NCBI GenBank assembly: GCA_025526935.1
Contig: JAHLKD010000063.1
Location: 1 to 64,000 of the forward strand
DNA length: 64,000 nt
Source of the DNA: Cladochytrium replicatum
Taxonomy: Eukaryota > Chytridiomycota > Chytridiomycetes > Cladochytriales > Cladochytriaceae
Direction: 5' to 3'
The position numbers and the translations under genes are program-made. Below are positions 52,737 through 64,000 of this stretch, piece after piece. The stretch's first letter is position 1. Each line of letters begins with the position of its first letter. The notes beneath the pieces are model-generated. The model was not told the origin of the DNA, made no database searches, and saw only the letters and a program-made list of their open reading frames with translations.

Positions 52737-55700
52737 TTAGAAGACAGAAAATGTTTGACCCCTTATCTGTACACACTCCTTTGCGAGACGTCCCCTCATC
52801 TCAGCCAATAACCAAAACTTGTGATCACACATAGTTGCCCATCCATCTTTGTCAAACTTCAGCACTAATTTGTTGTTCTCATCTCCATCAGCCTCATTTG
52901 CTGAACTGTCTGCATCAAGCCACTGTCCTGTAACTGATGACCATAAAATCACTTCATCCATGAATGATCGAGACACAATTTTTGCTCCATCATGTGACCA
53001 AGCTACTGAATCAACAGAACTACTGTGACCCTCAAGTTTCATCAGCTGCTCTCCCGTAGTCTCTGACCACACCCTCACTGTACTGTCCCGTGATAATGAC
53101 ACAATCTTTGTTCCATCATGTGACCATGCTACTGAGTTAACATGATCATTGTGACCCTTGAGCTTCATCAGCTGCTCTCCTGTTGTCGCTGACCACATCC
53201 TCACTGTTCTGTCCCGTGATCCTGACACAATCATAGTGTCATCTGGAGAGTACATCACAGAATAACAGATTTTGGAAAGTTGATGTGTCCAGAGTTGAGG
53301 ACTCCAAGATAGTTCTCTACCAATAGTGAATTTGACAGCACAAAATTTTCCATTAAGAATATCTTTGTATGTGTTCCATAGCTCCGTTCGTGTCAGACAA
53401 AATGCTAACCTGTGCAGTAAAGCTGAAGAGGACACTTTGTGATTGGAAAGACATTGTACTCTAGAAGTCTTGCGAGATCCGCTGCAATATTTTCAATAAA
53501 TTTTGCTGCTGTTGCACCTGGGATATTATTATGTTCTCCATCTGATTGTGGAGAAACAACACCTGGATTGTCGTGCAGCTCCGTTGCCTCTGGCATTTTA
53601 GAAGAAATGTTCTCAAGTTGCCCAACTGCAGTCTGAATAGCTTGATTGATAATCATAACCTCTGCCCAAGACAAAGATGTTTCTGGCAAAAGCTGCATAT
53701 TCTACTTAATCCATCTGATGAAATGACAGGAATACCAAGAAAATGCTCAATCCAATAAGATTGTTGTGGAACTCAAGTCGCCAATATTTGGACAAAGTCC
53801 TGACATCATGATATCCAGGCATCTCTCAAGAATTACTGTCTCATAGATTGATAAATCAATTGAAAACCTAAAGTCACAGCAACAGGTAGGATTGGTCAAG
53901 AAGTCACTGACGCTCTTGTGCATAAACTTGATTGCCCCACTTGACATATTCTCAATCAAAAACCTATATCGCATCAGCTCAGCTGGCACAAGGTGCATCT
54001 TCCATATTGAGCAGCTCTGACAGAATACTCAGAGGAACAGGTACTCTGAAAATACAGAGCATTCCAAACACCGTTCTGAAATTCTGGGCAGACCCACCAG
54101 TACTCTGGAGAGCATTTTCCAAGAGCTGGTGATACATCAAGTCAACTCCACGACCCTGTGCTGATATGATAGACATGGCTTCAGTATCACTTTTTGGAGA
54201 TTTGGAGCTGAAAAGATCGCAGGCAAGTCGCATCCACACAAAAATTCCATCTGCTGCAGCACTGAGATTGTCAACGACTTTATCAAGCACATTTTTGTTG
54301 GTCCAAAGAATGTGTTACAGGCGCTGGCGTGCATAGATTTTGATATCCTTCACGTTGTCTTCATCTGTCGGGCGGAGCTCAGTGCAGAGTATATTGTGAA
54401 GCATTGAGAAGACACCAGGTTCTGGCCTGCCAGTAACTAGCAGCTTCACATTCTTAGGTGTCCTGCTGGAAGAGTTTGCAAGAGCAAGTAAAAATCTGTT
54501 CCTGCTTTTCCCACCAGCTTCTCCACATTCATCAAGAGCATCTAAAATGATCACAATTGTTTGAGTCGCTCGTTGATTATGAATCTTTCCTAGTCACTGA
54601 AGGACAAGTTTGTCAAACTTTGTAATCACATCTAAATCCAATAATGATGGTTTGGATTTAAAATCTTCTATGCAAAGTTCTGACAGGTATGCTTGAATTT
54701 GAGAATCGAACAAACCAAGCTGATATGCAATCGATTGAACCAAATTATGAGGATCATTCTTGAGACTGTCATTGAACTTGCAATAAAATTGGGCTCCAAG
54801 ACATGCAGCGGCAGGTGGGTCACTGTCTATCGCTTCGTGGGTCTGCTTGGGGAGTGTGCGACCCATATAGGCACCAACTAACCATGCCATGATTGATTTT
54901 CCGACACCAGCACCACCACGAAGCCACATGACTCGACTGGCATCAGGGTCAGCAATCCATTTGTCGATCCTCTCAAGAAGCCAGTGACGAGTTCCACTAA
55001 CATAAGATTCAGCATAAGCTTCCAGATCAGGCCCAAAATCAACTGGTTTGAGCCATTCTCGAAATAAATCAGGTTCAGAAGGCTGTTCAAGCTTGGTCAC
55101 GCTAAGTTGATTCAGATGTGATGATGCTGAGCTAGCAGGAAGTGATCTGTGGATCTCCAATTTCAAGCTACTCACCCTCTCTCCCCATTCTGCATGGTTT
55201 GGCTCAACGTCAGAGAAATCAGCAAAAAGCAAACCAGTAGTTATAAGCCCAACTTCATTCATCTCAGCAAACGTCTGGTTAATCGGTAAGTTTGCTGAAG
55301 ATTTCCAGAGTAAGTTTGGAATCATTGTTTTGCAAAGATCACGAGCAAACTTGATCTCAGAGAGGCAATTTTCAGATTTCTGGACAGTTCAATGTTACTA
55401 ATGAAAACCAAAACGTGAATTGTTCTTACTGAGTACTTCAATGTCAGGCACGGAGAAAAGAGTTTGCTGTTCTTGACACCTTCCGCCATGCGCTTGTAGA
55501 TATCACCAGTCATTTGATCCATATCCATCCAAACTTTAAAGCCATCGGCAGCAAGCTCGTCATATGTATGCCTGACTTTCGTTTGACTGTCCCACCTACG
55601 ATTGCTGAATTAATATTCAATGAAAAATCAAAATCGTATACGCACTGGTACGACAGCATCAGATCAAAAGTTTCGCCAGCGGGACAGGTGGTGCCACTCC

Positions 55701-56128
55701 CGGTTTGCGTTCCTGGCTTCGGGCTGCCGATCGGCGTTGCGTATTGGTTTGCAGAGGAGTAACTGGGACACTGACGGACGTGAGGACGTGCTCAACTTTG
55801 ATGATGGGAGTCTTTGCCGATGCTCCAGCAAACAAGCGGCCATCCACCATCGCTTCTACATCGTCGTTGTATCTGAGGGGCCTTCAATTCCCATCCAGGA
55901 TCGCATAAAGCAGAAACTCTGCGTCACCGATTTCGCATTTATTCTTCACCTTGCACACCGGAAGATGTCAGGGTAATTGTTGATAAATCTGTGGTCAAGT
56001 TGGCCAAATACCTCTTTCTCCAGGGTTACGATAGTCTTGTCCTCGTAGATGGTCAAGATGACCTCCTTGCCAGCGTATTCAACGCACACGTTGAAGAATT
56101 CGGTTTGCTGCGATTGAGTGTTTCCCAT
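52737..56128 (-). pseudogene. NLR-4: decayed TIR-NACHT-WD40 gene
   Basis: From the ATG at 56128 the N terminus is MGNTQSQQTEFFNVCVEYAG, a myristoylation-type start. Ordered relics follow: the UBL/PB1-like domain (LRYNDDVEAMVDGRLF), TIR (about 55330-55680, WMDMDQMTGDIYKRM), NACHT (GGAGVGKSIMAW near 54900; MIILDALDECGEAGGKS) and a helical linker. The WD40 region is reduced to about three repeats. At least five frame changes or stops, and a deletion of roughly 60 bases near 53757 relative to NLR-1, make it non-functional. It is the closest relative of NLR-1, sharing the C-terminal WATMCDHKFWL segment. The low repeat number shows contraction of the WD40 array. Confidence 0.88.
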
Positions 56129-56489
56129 ACGTGTCTCTGGTGGTTGCTACCAGAACTTCGACTCCATAGCTAAGATGACAGAAATAGAAGAGACTGATAC
56201 TTATTCAGTGAGGAGCTGATTGTGTGGGTTAAACAGGCAAAATGTAGAGGATTTATCTGACTAGTTCAGCGCACTGGATCCCTTTCGATTATCTCAACCG
56301 TACAACGACCCTCTTCCGATACCGAGTGTACCTGAAGGGGACAGTTCTTGATGTCCTGCTGCTCTGATGACTATGTATTTTGAACACTTGCTTTCTGCAA
56401 GTTAGAAGTCTCTTGAATGCAGCACACACTCAGGCAACTTCAAACTTCCATTGATACGGTCACCAACCCGGTTCTGACATTGCACTTCA
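56129..56489. other. Spacer, no gene seen
   Basis: Region upstream of NLR-4 and downstream of the ankyrin/F-box relic. No motif is recognised. Confidence 0.4.
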
Positions 56490-57121
56490 CTATCCAAAAT
56501 CAACATGTCCAATCATCCGACCTCTCTGCCTCGAACTCTTCGTAAACTTCAACTCGAGACCACTGCCCTCCCACCACTCCACAACATCGTCGTGCTCTTC
56601 CGCTTTCGCACCGTCCAAAGCGTCCTCGGTATACTTGATCTCCAATCCACTCGCAGCCCACCACTTTTGCACGTCCAAGTGTCTATTCGTGCTCGCATAG
56701 TCCACCGCGTCCTCATCGTACCGCAACTCCAACCCGCTTTCCTTCCACCCCTCCAAAGTCTCGACATGTCCGTTCATACACGCATTTCGAATAGCGTGGT
56801 GCGAGTATCAGAGTTCCGACCGGCTCCTTTTCCACCAGTTTAGAACATGGATGTGGTTCTCGGCGCTGGCTTCGTCGAGGGACGCCGATGTGTAGGTGTA
56901 CGGCGGTGGTGAGGAGACGTGGAGTTCGAGGAGGTCGGTGTGGCCGCGGAGGCTTGAGGAGTCGATTGAGAGGATGGGGATTAGCCGGATGAGCTGGGCT
57001 GGATCCTTCGACGGCGGAGGTGGGTGGCAACTTTGAAAGCAAGGATTTGCGTTTGGGATGATTGGGAGAGGAAGATCAGGATTTGATCGATGATCTCAAT
57101 GGGCAGAGGGAGTGAGTTCAT
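56490..57121 (-). pseudogene. F-box-like plus ankyrin-repeat gene, broken
   Basis: The ATG at 57121 opens MNSLPLPIEIIDQILIFLSQ, an F-box-like or N-terminal helix common in fungal ankyrin proteins. The frame changes around 56990, and the next frame reads RLIPILSIDSSSLRGHTDLL. Ankyrin repeats then follow: ENHIHVLNWWKRSRSEL, a stop, MNGHVETLEGWKESGLELRY, RHLDVQKWWAASGLEIKY and HDDVVEWWEGSGLELKF, ending at 56490. One frame change and one stop break an otherwise good 5-repeat protein. F-box ankyrin proteins usually act as substrate adaptors of SCF ubiquitin ligases; here function is doubtful. Confidence 0.65.
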
Positions 57122-57341
57122 CTTTGTGGTTGTCGAAACCAATCGTAAAAAAATAGTATAGAAAAATGAAAGAACAGTTGACGCTGTTATTGGAAAATTC
57201 AATATAAAGCAACGACCCAATGCTCCGAAGGGAGATTGCTCCGCGTATCCAAAATGCCATCCCTCGTTAGATTGCCAAAGGACGTCTCCTCCGGTGCACA
57301 TAACCTCACACTTCCGCCTCCGCTGCCAACGCGTTTCCCGG

Positions 57342-58148
57342 ATGGAACTGAAATCAATCTCTGTGGACGAGGTGGTCCACATTCCGTTGTACGAACACGG
57401 ATCGTACTTGTTGCTCGATGTACGGGACAACAATCAACGGGAAAGCGCTTGGATATATGGCTCGCTCCATCTCGATGCACAATCCCTCAACAACTCTACC
57501 TTTCAGACCATGATGCAATCATTTGACGACATTCGTGACCGCCCAATCACTCACGCAATCATCTACGATAACGATGGCTTGCACGTCCAATCAATCTTTG
57601 ATTCTTTTGCTCCATACTTTAGTAACCACGGATGGTCCACGATTTCTTACATGACCGGCGGATTTCTCCAGTTTCTTGGAAAATACCCCTTCCTGGTTGA
57701 ATCACCAGGGAAGAGTCTCGGAGATATCGTTTATCCTTGCGAAATCTTACCAAAGAAGCTGTACTTGGGATCCTCTCTGTCCGCGACGGATGAACAGCTC
57801 CTCACCGACATGCAGATCACGCACATCATGAACGTGACCATACGATCACCACATGTGTTTCCCGATCGGTTCGTGTATCGCCGTGTGGGCATTGAGGATT
57901 CGGCTAACGTGGACATTGTTGCTGCGTTCTTGGAAAATTTGGATTTCTTTGACGATCATCGAGATGGTGTGTTTCTGGTGCATTGCGAGCAGGGAGTGAG
58001 TCGATCCGCTTCGATCGTAATTGCTTATCTGATAAAGTACGGACACTGCCGAAATTTCGATGAGGCGTTCGAGTTTGTTCGCAAGAGAAGAACGCTTGCG
58101 AGGCCCAATCAGGGGTTCGAGAAATCATTACGACTTGAGTTTGGTTAG
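57342..58148 (+). CDS. Rhodanese-like plus dual-specificity phosphatase
   Basis: A single exon of 268 residues starting MELKSISVDEVVHIPLYEHG. Residues ~5-125 form a rhodanese-like (Cdc25-homology) domain (YLLLDVRDNNQRESAWIYGS) whose loop lacks an obvious catalytic Cys. Residues ~130-268 form the phosphatase: CEILPKKLYLGSSLSATDEQ, the general-acid region RRVGIEDSANVDI, and the active site VHCEQGVSRSASIVIAYLIK with the HCx5R signature intact. It ends with the usual ARPNQGFEKSL motif. This two-domain plan is that of MAP-kinase phosphatases, which dephosphorylate Tyr and Thr of MAP kinases. The reading frame is undamaged. An in-frame GTG upstream is not needed as a start. Confidence 0.9.
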   Translation: MELKSISVDEVVHIPLYEHGSYLLLDVRDNNQRESAWIYGSLHLDAQSLNNSTFQTMMQSFDDIRDRPITHAIIYDNDGLHVQSIFDSFAPYFSNHGWSTISYMTGGFLQFLGKYPFLVESPGKSLGDIVYPCEILPKKLYLGSSLSATDEQLLTDMQITHIMNVTIRSPHVFPDRFVYRRVGIEDSANVDIVAAFLENLDFFDDHRDGVFLVHCEQGVSRSASIVIAYLIKYGHCRNFDEAFEFVRKRRTLARPNQGFEKSLRLEFG

Positions 58149-58319
58149 CTTTTGGCTGTATTGTTGGCTAAAATATAGCTATAGTGCTCTAGGAAATATA
58201 TATCGACGACGAAGAATCATAGAGCGAAAAGATATGGAAGAAAGATTATTGTCTTTTGCCATAAAAGAACTAAAGCCCAACCATAGAATAAAATGCATAT
58301 TGGCTCTCTCCCCCTCAAA
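58149..58319. other. Short spacer
   Basis: Convergent gap between the phosphatase and the retroelement. It may include the terminal repeat of that element, but no matching copy was found on the other side by eye. Confidence 0.35.
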
Positions 58320-61300
58320 TCGACATCGTTGACCAACTCGTGATATTTAGCGCATAGAGACTCCCCCTTTGGACAAGGATGTCATAGAACGAATATCTGC
58401 AAGAGATCGGAGACCGATGGAATCGCGGTGTTTGGTAAACTGAATACTGCCGAGAGTTTTGGTGAGTAAGTCGGCCATGTTCTCTGAAGAGGAGATTTTG
58501 GTGACACATAGATCAGTACTGTCGTGATGGGCAGTGGCAAAGACTTTTGAATCTACATGTTTGTTAACGTCAGTGCAAATGTAACCTGATTTAATTTGGG
58601 AAACACAAGCAGCGTTGTCTTCATAGATAGTAGTCGGTCCATTGAGGATCGTAAGAGGTAATCGTACGTCCGTAAGTATAGCTGTGAGAAGTTCTCTGAT
58701 CCAGATAATTTCCTTAGCTGTGACCCAGAGAGCAAGAATTTCTGAGTGCATAGTAGAGGTGGTAGGCATATCCAGTTTCGTTGATCGCCAGGAGATAGCT
58801 GCGCCACAGCAGGTTAGTGTGTATCCGGTTTGAGCTTTACCAGAGGAGTAGTCAGACATGAACGAGGCGTCGGTGTAGGCAACAATCGAAGCAGGTTTTG
58901 TTCGATCAAAGTAGAGCCCATAGTCCATAGTCTGTTGTAGATATTTTAGTATCATTTTACCTCCTTCCCAGTATCTCATAGTAGGGGCTTGGCTGTGGCA
59001 AGCTAGAAGGTGTACTGCAAATGCAATGTCAGGTCTACTTTTGTTAGCAAGGTAAATTAAAGATCCAATTAAGATCATGTAAGGATAACCGGGTGAAAGA
59101 ATGTCTTCTCCTTCGCGGAGAGGACCATATTTGTCGTTCCAGGGTTCAATTTGTCTGACGTCAAGTGGGATGAGTGTAGTATCATTGCAGTCAGACATAC
59201 CAAATCTGTCAAGAATTTTCTTAGTGTAAGCCTGTTGGTGGACAAAGAGACCATTGGGAGTATGAAGGAATTTGAATCCAATGCATGATTGAGCTAATCC
59301 AAGGTCGTTCATTTCAAATTCAGATTTGAGAAGTGTTTTGCTTAGTCGAATAGCTACAACACCCCCATAATGCTTAGGTCGTCTACATAGATTCCGATAA
59401 TAACCTATCCATCAGCAAAGGGCTTTATAGTAAATAGGAGGTGCTTTAGGCATAGAGATATAATCTCGAGAATCGAGGAACTTAGCAAGTCATTTGAACC
59501 AGCATCGCCCAGATTGTTTAAGACCACAGAGGGCTTTAAGAAGACGAATTCCAGGGTTGTCATAGAGACCTTCGTAATATAGGCCATCAGGAACCTTCAT
59601 TTAGATCTCGCAGTCAGTGTCTCCGTAGAGGTGAGCAAGTACAACGTCCATAATATGAACTTCGACGTTAAATATAACACTTAGTGCAAGGATGATACGG
59701 TAGGTAGTAGAATCCATAACAGGGGAATAGTTATCTGAGTATTCAAATCCAGGTCGTTGATTGAATCCTTTTGCTACAAGGCGTGCCTTAAACCTAATAA
59801 TGTTTCCATCAGAATCTTGTGATGTTACTGAAGAGGACCTCGTTGTTGGTAGGAGGTTGAGAACAAGCTTGATTTGAGGTTTAGTTGATGAAGTCCCTGA
59901 ATGTAGTAAGTAGATAGTGAGTGATTGGGATTTGGGATTTGAAAGATATTATAAAAAAGAATTGTGAAGACTAATAAAGATAGAGAAAAGCATCGAATCC
60001 AGCTCTCGAGCGATATGCCGGACTTCCAAACATACACCACAAAGAGTAAGGACCTAGCGAGCAAACAACTGTCAGAAAGCGAGACGGAGGGCGATTGAAC
60101 ATGGATTTACCAATGAACATTTTCCCAACTCCACAACTCCATCGAGATGCTGCTTACATACCAGTTTGAGCGCTGTGACTTTCACAATTTGAGGCGTTAC
60201 CCACTCCCACATTGGCGCTGGCATTATCCACTACCACAGTGGTGTCCCCATTGTCATTGTCACTTTCAGGTTGCACATGAGATGTTTTTGGCCTATTAAT
60301 ATGATAGGTCTTTTTGCGTTTGTTGTTGACGTGGCAAGTAGGTGATGGAGTAGTGTTTCGTTTGCGAGGTTGTTGGGGTGGTTGGTTGGGTTGTTGTTGT
60401 CGAAGGTGTTTAGGCTGACCACCGGGTGCGCGTCAAACAGGAGTGACGTTTGCTGGCGTTGGTGTACTGTCTGGTGGTTCATCTGATCAGCAGCGATCAC
60501 ACGTTGAGTGAGAGATTCGCGGTTTGCTGGGTTCAGGTGAGGGAATGGGATCTGAGTGGGCCAGTTATCGATTGGGAATACTGTCAGAGGTGAAGATGAT
60601 GGTAGTTGCGGTCTTAGGTAGGGATGTAGTTGGGAAAGAAGATTTGTCAAAAACACAATCAGCAAAGCGAGCAGTGAACACATAGCCTGTATATGGGTCA
60701 AGGGCCGTGATAATTTTTGGTGTATTCGCTCCGATGTAGATGGCTAATGAGCGAACTGAGGAGGTTTTTGTTCGAGCTGGAGGTGGTACAGGAACCCAGA
60801 CAGTGCAGCCAAAAATCCTAAAATGGTTAATTGAGGTTGGTAAACCAGAATCTACTTCTGCAGGGATTGCATAGTCCAGGGATGAGTGAGGTAGGTGGTT
60901 CTTGATGTCGCAGGCGTGTTCGAATGCAAGGTGCCAGTAATTTTGTGCGAGGTTGCAGCCCATAAGGAAGGTTCGGCCCATTGTGACGATGATGTCAATT
61001 CCTCGTTCAGCGATGCCGTTCATCTGAGGTACGTAGGGAACACTGGGCTTGATAGTAATCCCTCTTGCTTGGCAGAAGTTTTCAAATGCAGCACTGTTCT
61101 GTCCGTCGGGTCTCAGCATCGGAGACGTGATACCAGTCCGTGTATAGTGTAAACCGTAATCCCAAGTACCGAGTAAATATCGTTGTAATCGATAGAGAGC
61201 CTTTGATTCTGACTGTCGAGGATCAATCTGATGTTGTGCCAAAATATTTTATTGTCGAATCTTATCGCTGTGATTGGGTTGTTCGGGTGCTGGATGTTGT

Positions 61301-62860
61301 GGGAATGAATCTGTTGAACTGCAATGGCAAGGAAATGGAGATGGTGTAACTTTTATCAAACGTGATTTGGTCTTGATTGTCAGCTCAAATCCAGTATATC
61401 AGCCAACGGCTGGTGGGTAGATTGGTCGAGCATGATCAGAGTGTAACATTTTGCCAAATCGTCGGTTGGTTGACTTGTCTTTACTGTCGAAGGGGGCGGT
61501 CTTGAATTTTCTTTGTGCACATGGATGACAGATTTCTTCATCAATGTCTGCAATGGAGGATGGGATGTCAGATTGACGTAAAGGAGTGAGATGAGGGTGG
61601 TGTCTGATCAAGAGTTTCATGGAATCCGAGCTCTGATGCCCAAGTCGAGCATGATATCGTTTGTAGGCGGTGGAACGGTCTTTGATTGTGGTTAATGGTG
61701 TAATTTTGCGGCCATAGAGATCCGTCATCGCAATCATATTGGCTGAGAGTTGAGCTGGGCGAATTCGTGTGAATGGGAGGCTGAGGTCAGGGTGACGGTC
61801 AAGCACTTCAACTGTCAGTTCAGTGGTGGCATTTGTAATGTAAGTTAGTCGGGATAATGCAGCAAAACTTGCCCCTGAAGGATTGGGCTTCCGCATTGGA
61901 GGTGGTGCATACCCTAGAGACGTGTCTATACTGGCCACAACGACGACAGATCAGTGGTGCAGGTTTCATATTCTTACCGCGGGTGGAACCATTTCCACGT
62001 CCACGAGGAGGGCTGTGTCCAAAATTGCGAGAGGGACCTCCACCACGGCGCATGCCGCGTCCGCGTCCACGAGCACGTCCACAGCCACGTCCACAGCCAC
62101 GTCCACGGTAGATGAACATGTTCACTGGTGTTGTTGTAGTTGAAGGAAGTGCAGGGCCGGTTGGGACAGGTAAAGTCGGAGTCGATGTTGCCAGAGCCTG
62201 GGGGACAGGGATTCTATCATGGCCAATGTTGAGTGAAGGTCCGCCAAGTTCGGCTTGTCTTTGTATTTCCAGTCCGTGAGTCCTGTCGTCAAGCATCTGG
62301 GTGTAAAGATCATGATATTTAGTAAAGTTTTTGGCTCTTAATTGGATGCTTATCGCAATGTCTTGTTCTTTGAAGGTTTCCAAATCTGTGACTTCGGCAG
62401 CTTGTCCGATGCGCTTCATTCCGCCAGAAATTTTCAAGATCGCAGAGTTGTAGGCGATGACGTTGACATAATCGGACAGTCGAAGTTTCTGCCATTTTCG
62501 ACCTACGTCAGTTGCAGCAGCATTCGCAAGTTGGGTGTAGGTCATCTTGAGGTCTTCCAGAATTTTGCCCCATTCACCATGTCCAACTTGAAGGGCAAGA
62601 AGATTATCCTGCAGACTGATATCCAACTGGATTGCCTGGCACGCCAATATCCAGAAAATCGCCATGGCCCACAGTCTCCGCTCATTTTTGGACAAAAACA
62701 AAGTCATCCCTGGCATCAATGATGATGGCACCCTGGACTCAGCAAAAATCCAATGCAACTCGACTTCTGCTATTCATCCAGGAATCCTTGCCGACTGACA
62801 CTATTGGAGCTCAGTATGCCGAATGGTACCACCGCGGTGGTGATGATCTGGGGTGGTAGT
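58320..62860 (-). mobile_element. Ty1/Copia-type LTR retrotransposon fossil
   Basis: The element reads on the minus strand with parts in Copia order. A gag-like region with an Arg/Gly-rich stretch and a zinc knuckle (CRRCGQYRHVSRVC) lies near 61.8-62.8 kb. The integrase region is near 60.6-61.9 kb, reverse transcriptase near 58.9-60.5 kb, and RNase H near 58.4-58.9 kb. A purine-rich tract near 58354-58366 could be the polypurine tract. The element is broken in several places (of the order of five to ten), so it is an old copy. Outer limits are approximate because I could not find the terminal repeats by eye. Confidence 0.85.
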
Positions 62861-63126
62861 TTTGTTGTGCTGGCGGGCTGTTTTGCCTGTTTCCGTTTCG
62901 AGTAGAGCGGGTGCGACGTTTTCCTGCCAGTTTGGAGCTTGATCGCCGATGATTTGGAGCAGTGTGCTGATAACGTGTGAGTCTACTAGCTCTTTTGCAG
63001 AGAAGAGCGTCGTCAAATGTTTATTGATTTACGGCAGGACGGCACATTTGTGTAGTGCACGTTTGACAAACCAGACGTCAAAAACCAACATCTGCCACTC
63101 AACCAACTGAAAACCAAACTGAAAAA
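62861..63126. other. Spacer, no gene seen
   Basis: Between the retroelement and a short secreted-type reading frame. It may contain part of the element's 5' terminal region. Confidence 0.35.
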
Positions 63127-63243
63127 ATGCAGCGCATCGCCCCCTCCCTGTTCTCCAACCTCCTCGCAATCGTCGTGTACGCAACTGCTTCGTTTGCGTT
63201 GCCGCAGACTGACCAGAGTACGCACGCGAGCGCTCTAAAGTAA
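63127..63243 (+). CDS. Signal-peptide-bearing first exon or mini-protein
   Basis: ATG at 63127 gives a 38-residue frame. MQRIAPSLFSNLLAIVVYAT with ASFA followed by LPQTDQS is a textbook secretory signal with an AxA-type cleavage site. The frame ends GCTCTAAAGTAA, where AAGTAAAAC could be a splice donor, so this may be the first exon of a secreted protein whose remainder I cannot find. It is preceded by GAAAAAATG. A short secreted peptide or a stranded exon are equally possible. Confidence 0.35.
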   Translation: MQRIAPSLFSNLLAIVVYATASFALPQTDQSTHASALK

Positions 63244-63683
63244 AACATGGACGGATGGCTTATCTGGTATGAGGACGACAATCAAATGTGCAACTTTCAT
63301 TATTGATGTGTCATAGCTTGCTTCGACGGTCAGATTAGAGACAACACCGTTGATCGTTGCAAAAGTTATCACAAAACTTCACACAGAAATTCCAAATTTA
63401 TCAGTTGTATGTCTGAGTATTTAAACTTTATCAGCCTTCCCGAGGGATTCATCTTATTATTTGTCTTTTATTGAGAAATTGCGAATAAGATCACAAAGGT
63501 TAACTTGTGAATGCATATCAACCTCCGGAATCTCACATACCTTGTTCTTTGTTCCGCAGTGCAATTTGTACCACGTCCTTGATCCTTTTCAAATCTTCGT
63601 TGCTCAATCATCTTCTTTATCAGCAATAAGAACTACCGTGAAGTTCCTAGCGGAACGAGAAGAAAGAAGAGGATAATAAGCTG
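63244..63683. other. Spacer, no gene seen
   Basis: AT-rich sequence without recognisable coding potential. Confidence 0.4.
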
Positions 63684-63947
63684 ATGAGAGATAGAGTCGA
63701 TCTGAGGGGACAGCAGATTGGATTACCCAGGAGGGTGGGCAAGTTGAAAGTATGTTGGCCAGGGTGGTTCGAGTTTTGGCAAACCTGGGTCGCTAAAGCG
63801 AACAATAAAGACAAAAATGCTGCCTCTTGGTTTCTCATCAAAATAACTCTGGGGCCGGAAAATCCGCTGGAACCACCACCGAATTGGAAGGTGAATGCAT
63901 GGATGGCAAAGGTATCCAAGCAACGAGTGTTGTTGCGAATGATATGA
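63684..63947 (+). CDS. Uncharacterised ORF, 87 codons
   Basis: An ATG at 63684 opens a frame through WPGWFEFWQTWVAKANNKDK, a hydrophobic ASWFLIKITLGP and a PLEPPPNWKVNAWMAKVSKQ end. Trp richness and the acidic/basic balance look protein-like, and the frame could be an internal exon, since TTGAAAGTATG precedes the Trp block. I do not recognise it. It may also be a fragment of a gene that extends beyond the window. Confidence 0.3.
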   Translation: MRDRVDLRGQQIGLPRRVGKLKVCWPGWFEFWQTWVAKANNKDKNAASWFLIKITLGPENPLEPPPNWKVNAWMAKVSKQRVLLRMI

Positions 63948-64000
63948 GTCCGTCAGTTCCGATGATTTTCATTTTCACGAATGCGGACGTCCTGGATAGC

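Overview
This window is the left end of a fungal chromosome. It opens with a perfect telomere array and continues through about 64 kb of subtelomeric DNA. Short spliceosomal introns of about 45-90 bases with GT..AG borders, a fungal-type trifunctional tryptophan enzyme (glutamine amidotransferase - IGPS - PRAI), an epsin and Trp-Trp ankyrin repeats point to a fungus. An early-diverging zoosporic (chytrid-like) fungus is my best guess; the phylum is inference, not proof.

Layout. 0-4.2 kb: telomere, a C2H2-like reading frame cut off by the telomere, a duplicated block carrying a 33-bp palindromic array, a ~171-bp satellite, and two gene scraps (an NLR exon and a P5-type ATPase). 4.2-17.2 kb: a compact core of housekeeping genes: an alpha/beta-hydrolase that lacks its serine nucleophile, epsin, an unknown basic protein, anthranilate synthase component I and the trifunctional TRP1 protein only 29 bp apart, and a TLC-domain membrane protein. 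17.2-56.2 kb: accessory DNA in which two multigene families alternate. 56.2-64 kb: an ankyrin/F-box relic, an intact rhodanese-plus-dual-specificity phosphatase, a broken Copia element, and short fragments.

The two families are the notable content. The first is a set of NLR-like STAND proteins (local names NLR-1 to NLR-4, plus a scrap NLR-5). Their order is a small ubiquitin/PB1-like domain, a TIR domain with a candidate catalytic glutamate, a NACHT NTPase and a C-terminal WD40 domain. NLR-1, NLR-4 and the damaged NLR-2 begin with an MGN N-myristoylation-type start. The second is a family of at least nine single-pass membrane proteins (local names SPM1 to SPM9). They have an N-terminal domain with a conserved Cys pair, one transmembrane helix, a basic stop-transfer patch and a Pro/Gln-rich tail. 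Most share two phase-0 introns at fixed positions. I do not recognise the SPM family.

The arrangement suggests a rapidly evolving self/non-self or surface-sensing repertoire: membrane proteins interspersed with intracellular TIR-NACHT-WD40 receptors. A functional link between the two families is only inferred from proximity. Many accessory genes carry one or a few reading-frame breaks while the 4-17 kb core genes are clean. This fits subtelomeric birth-and-death evolution, although base-calling errors in homopolymers cannot be excluded from the sequence alone.
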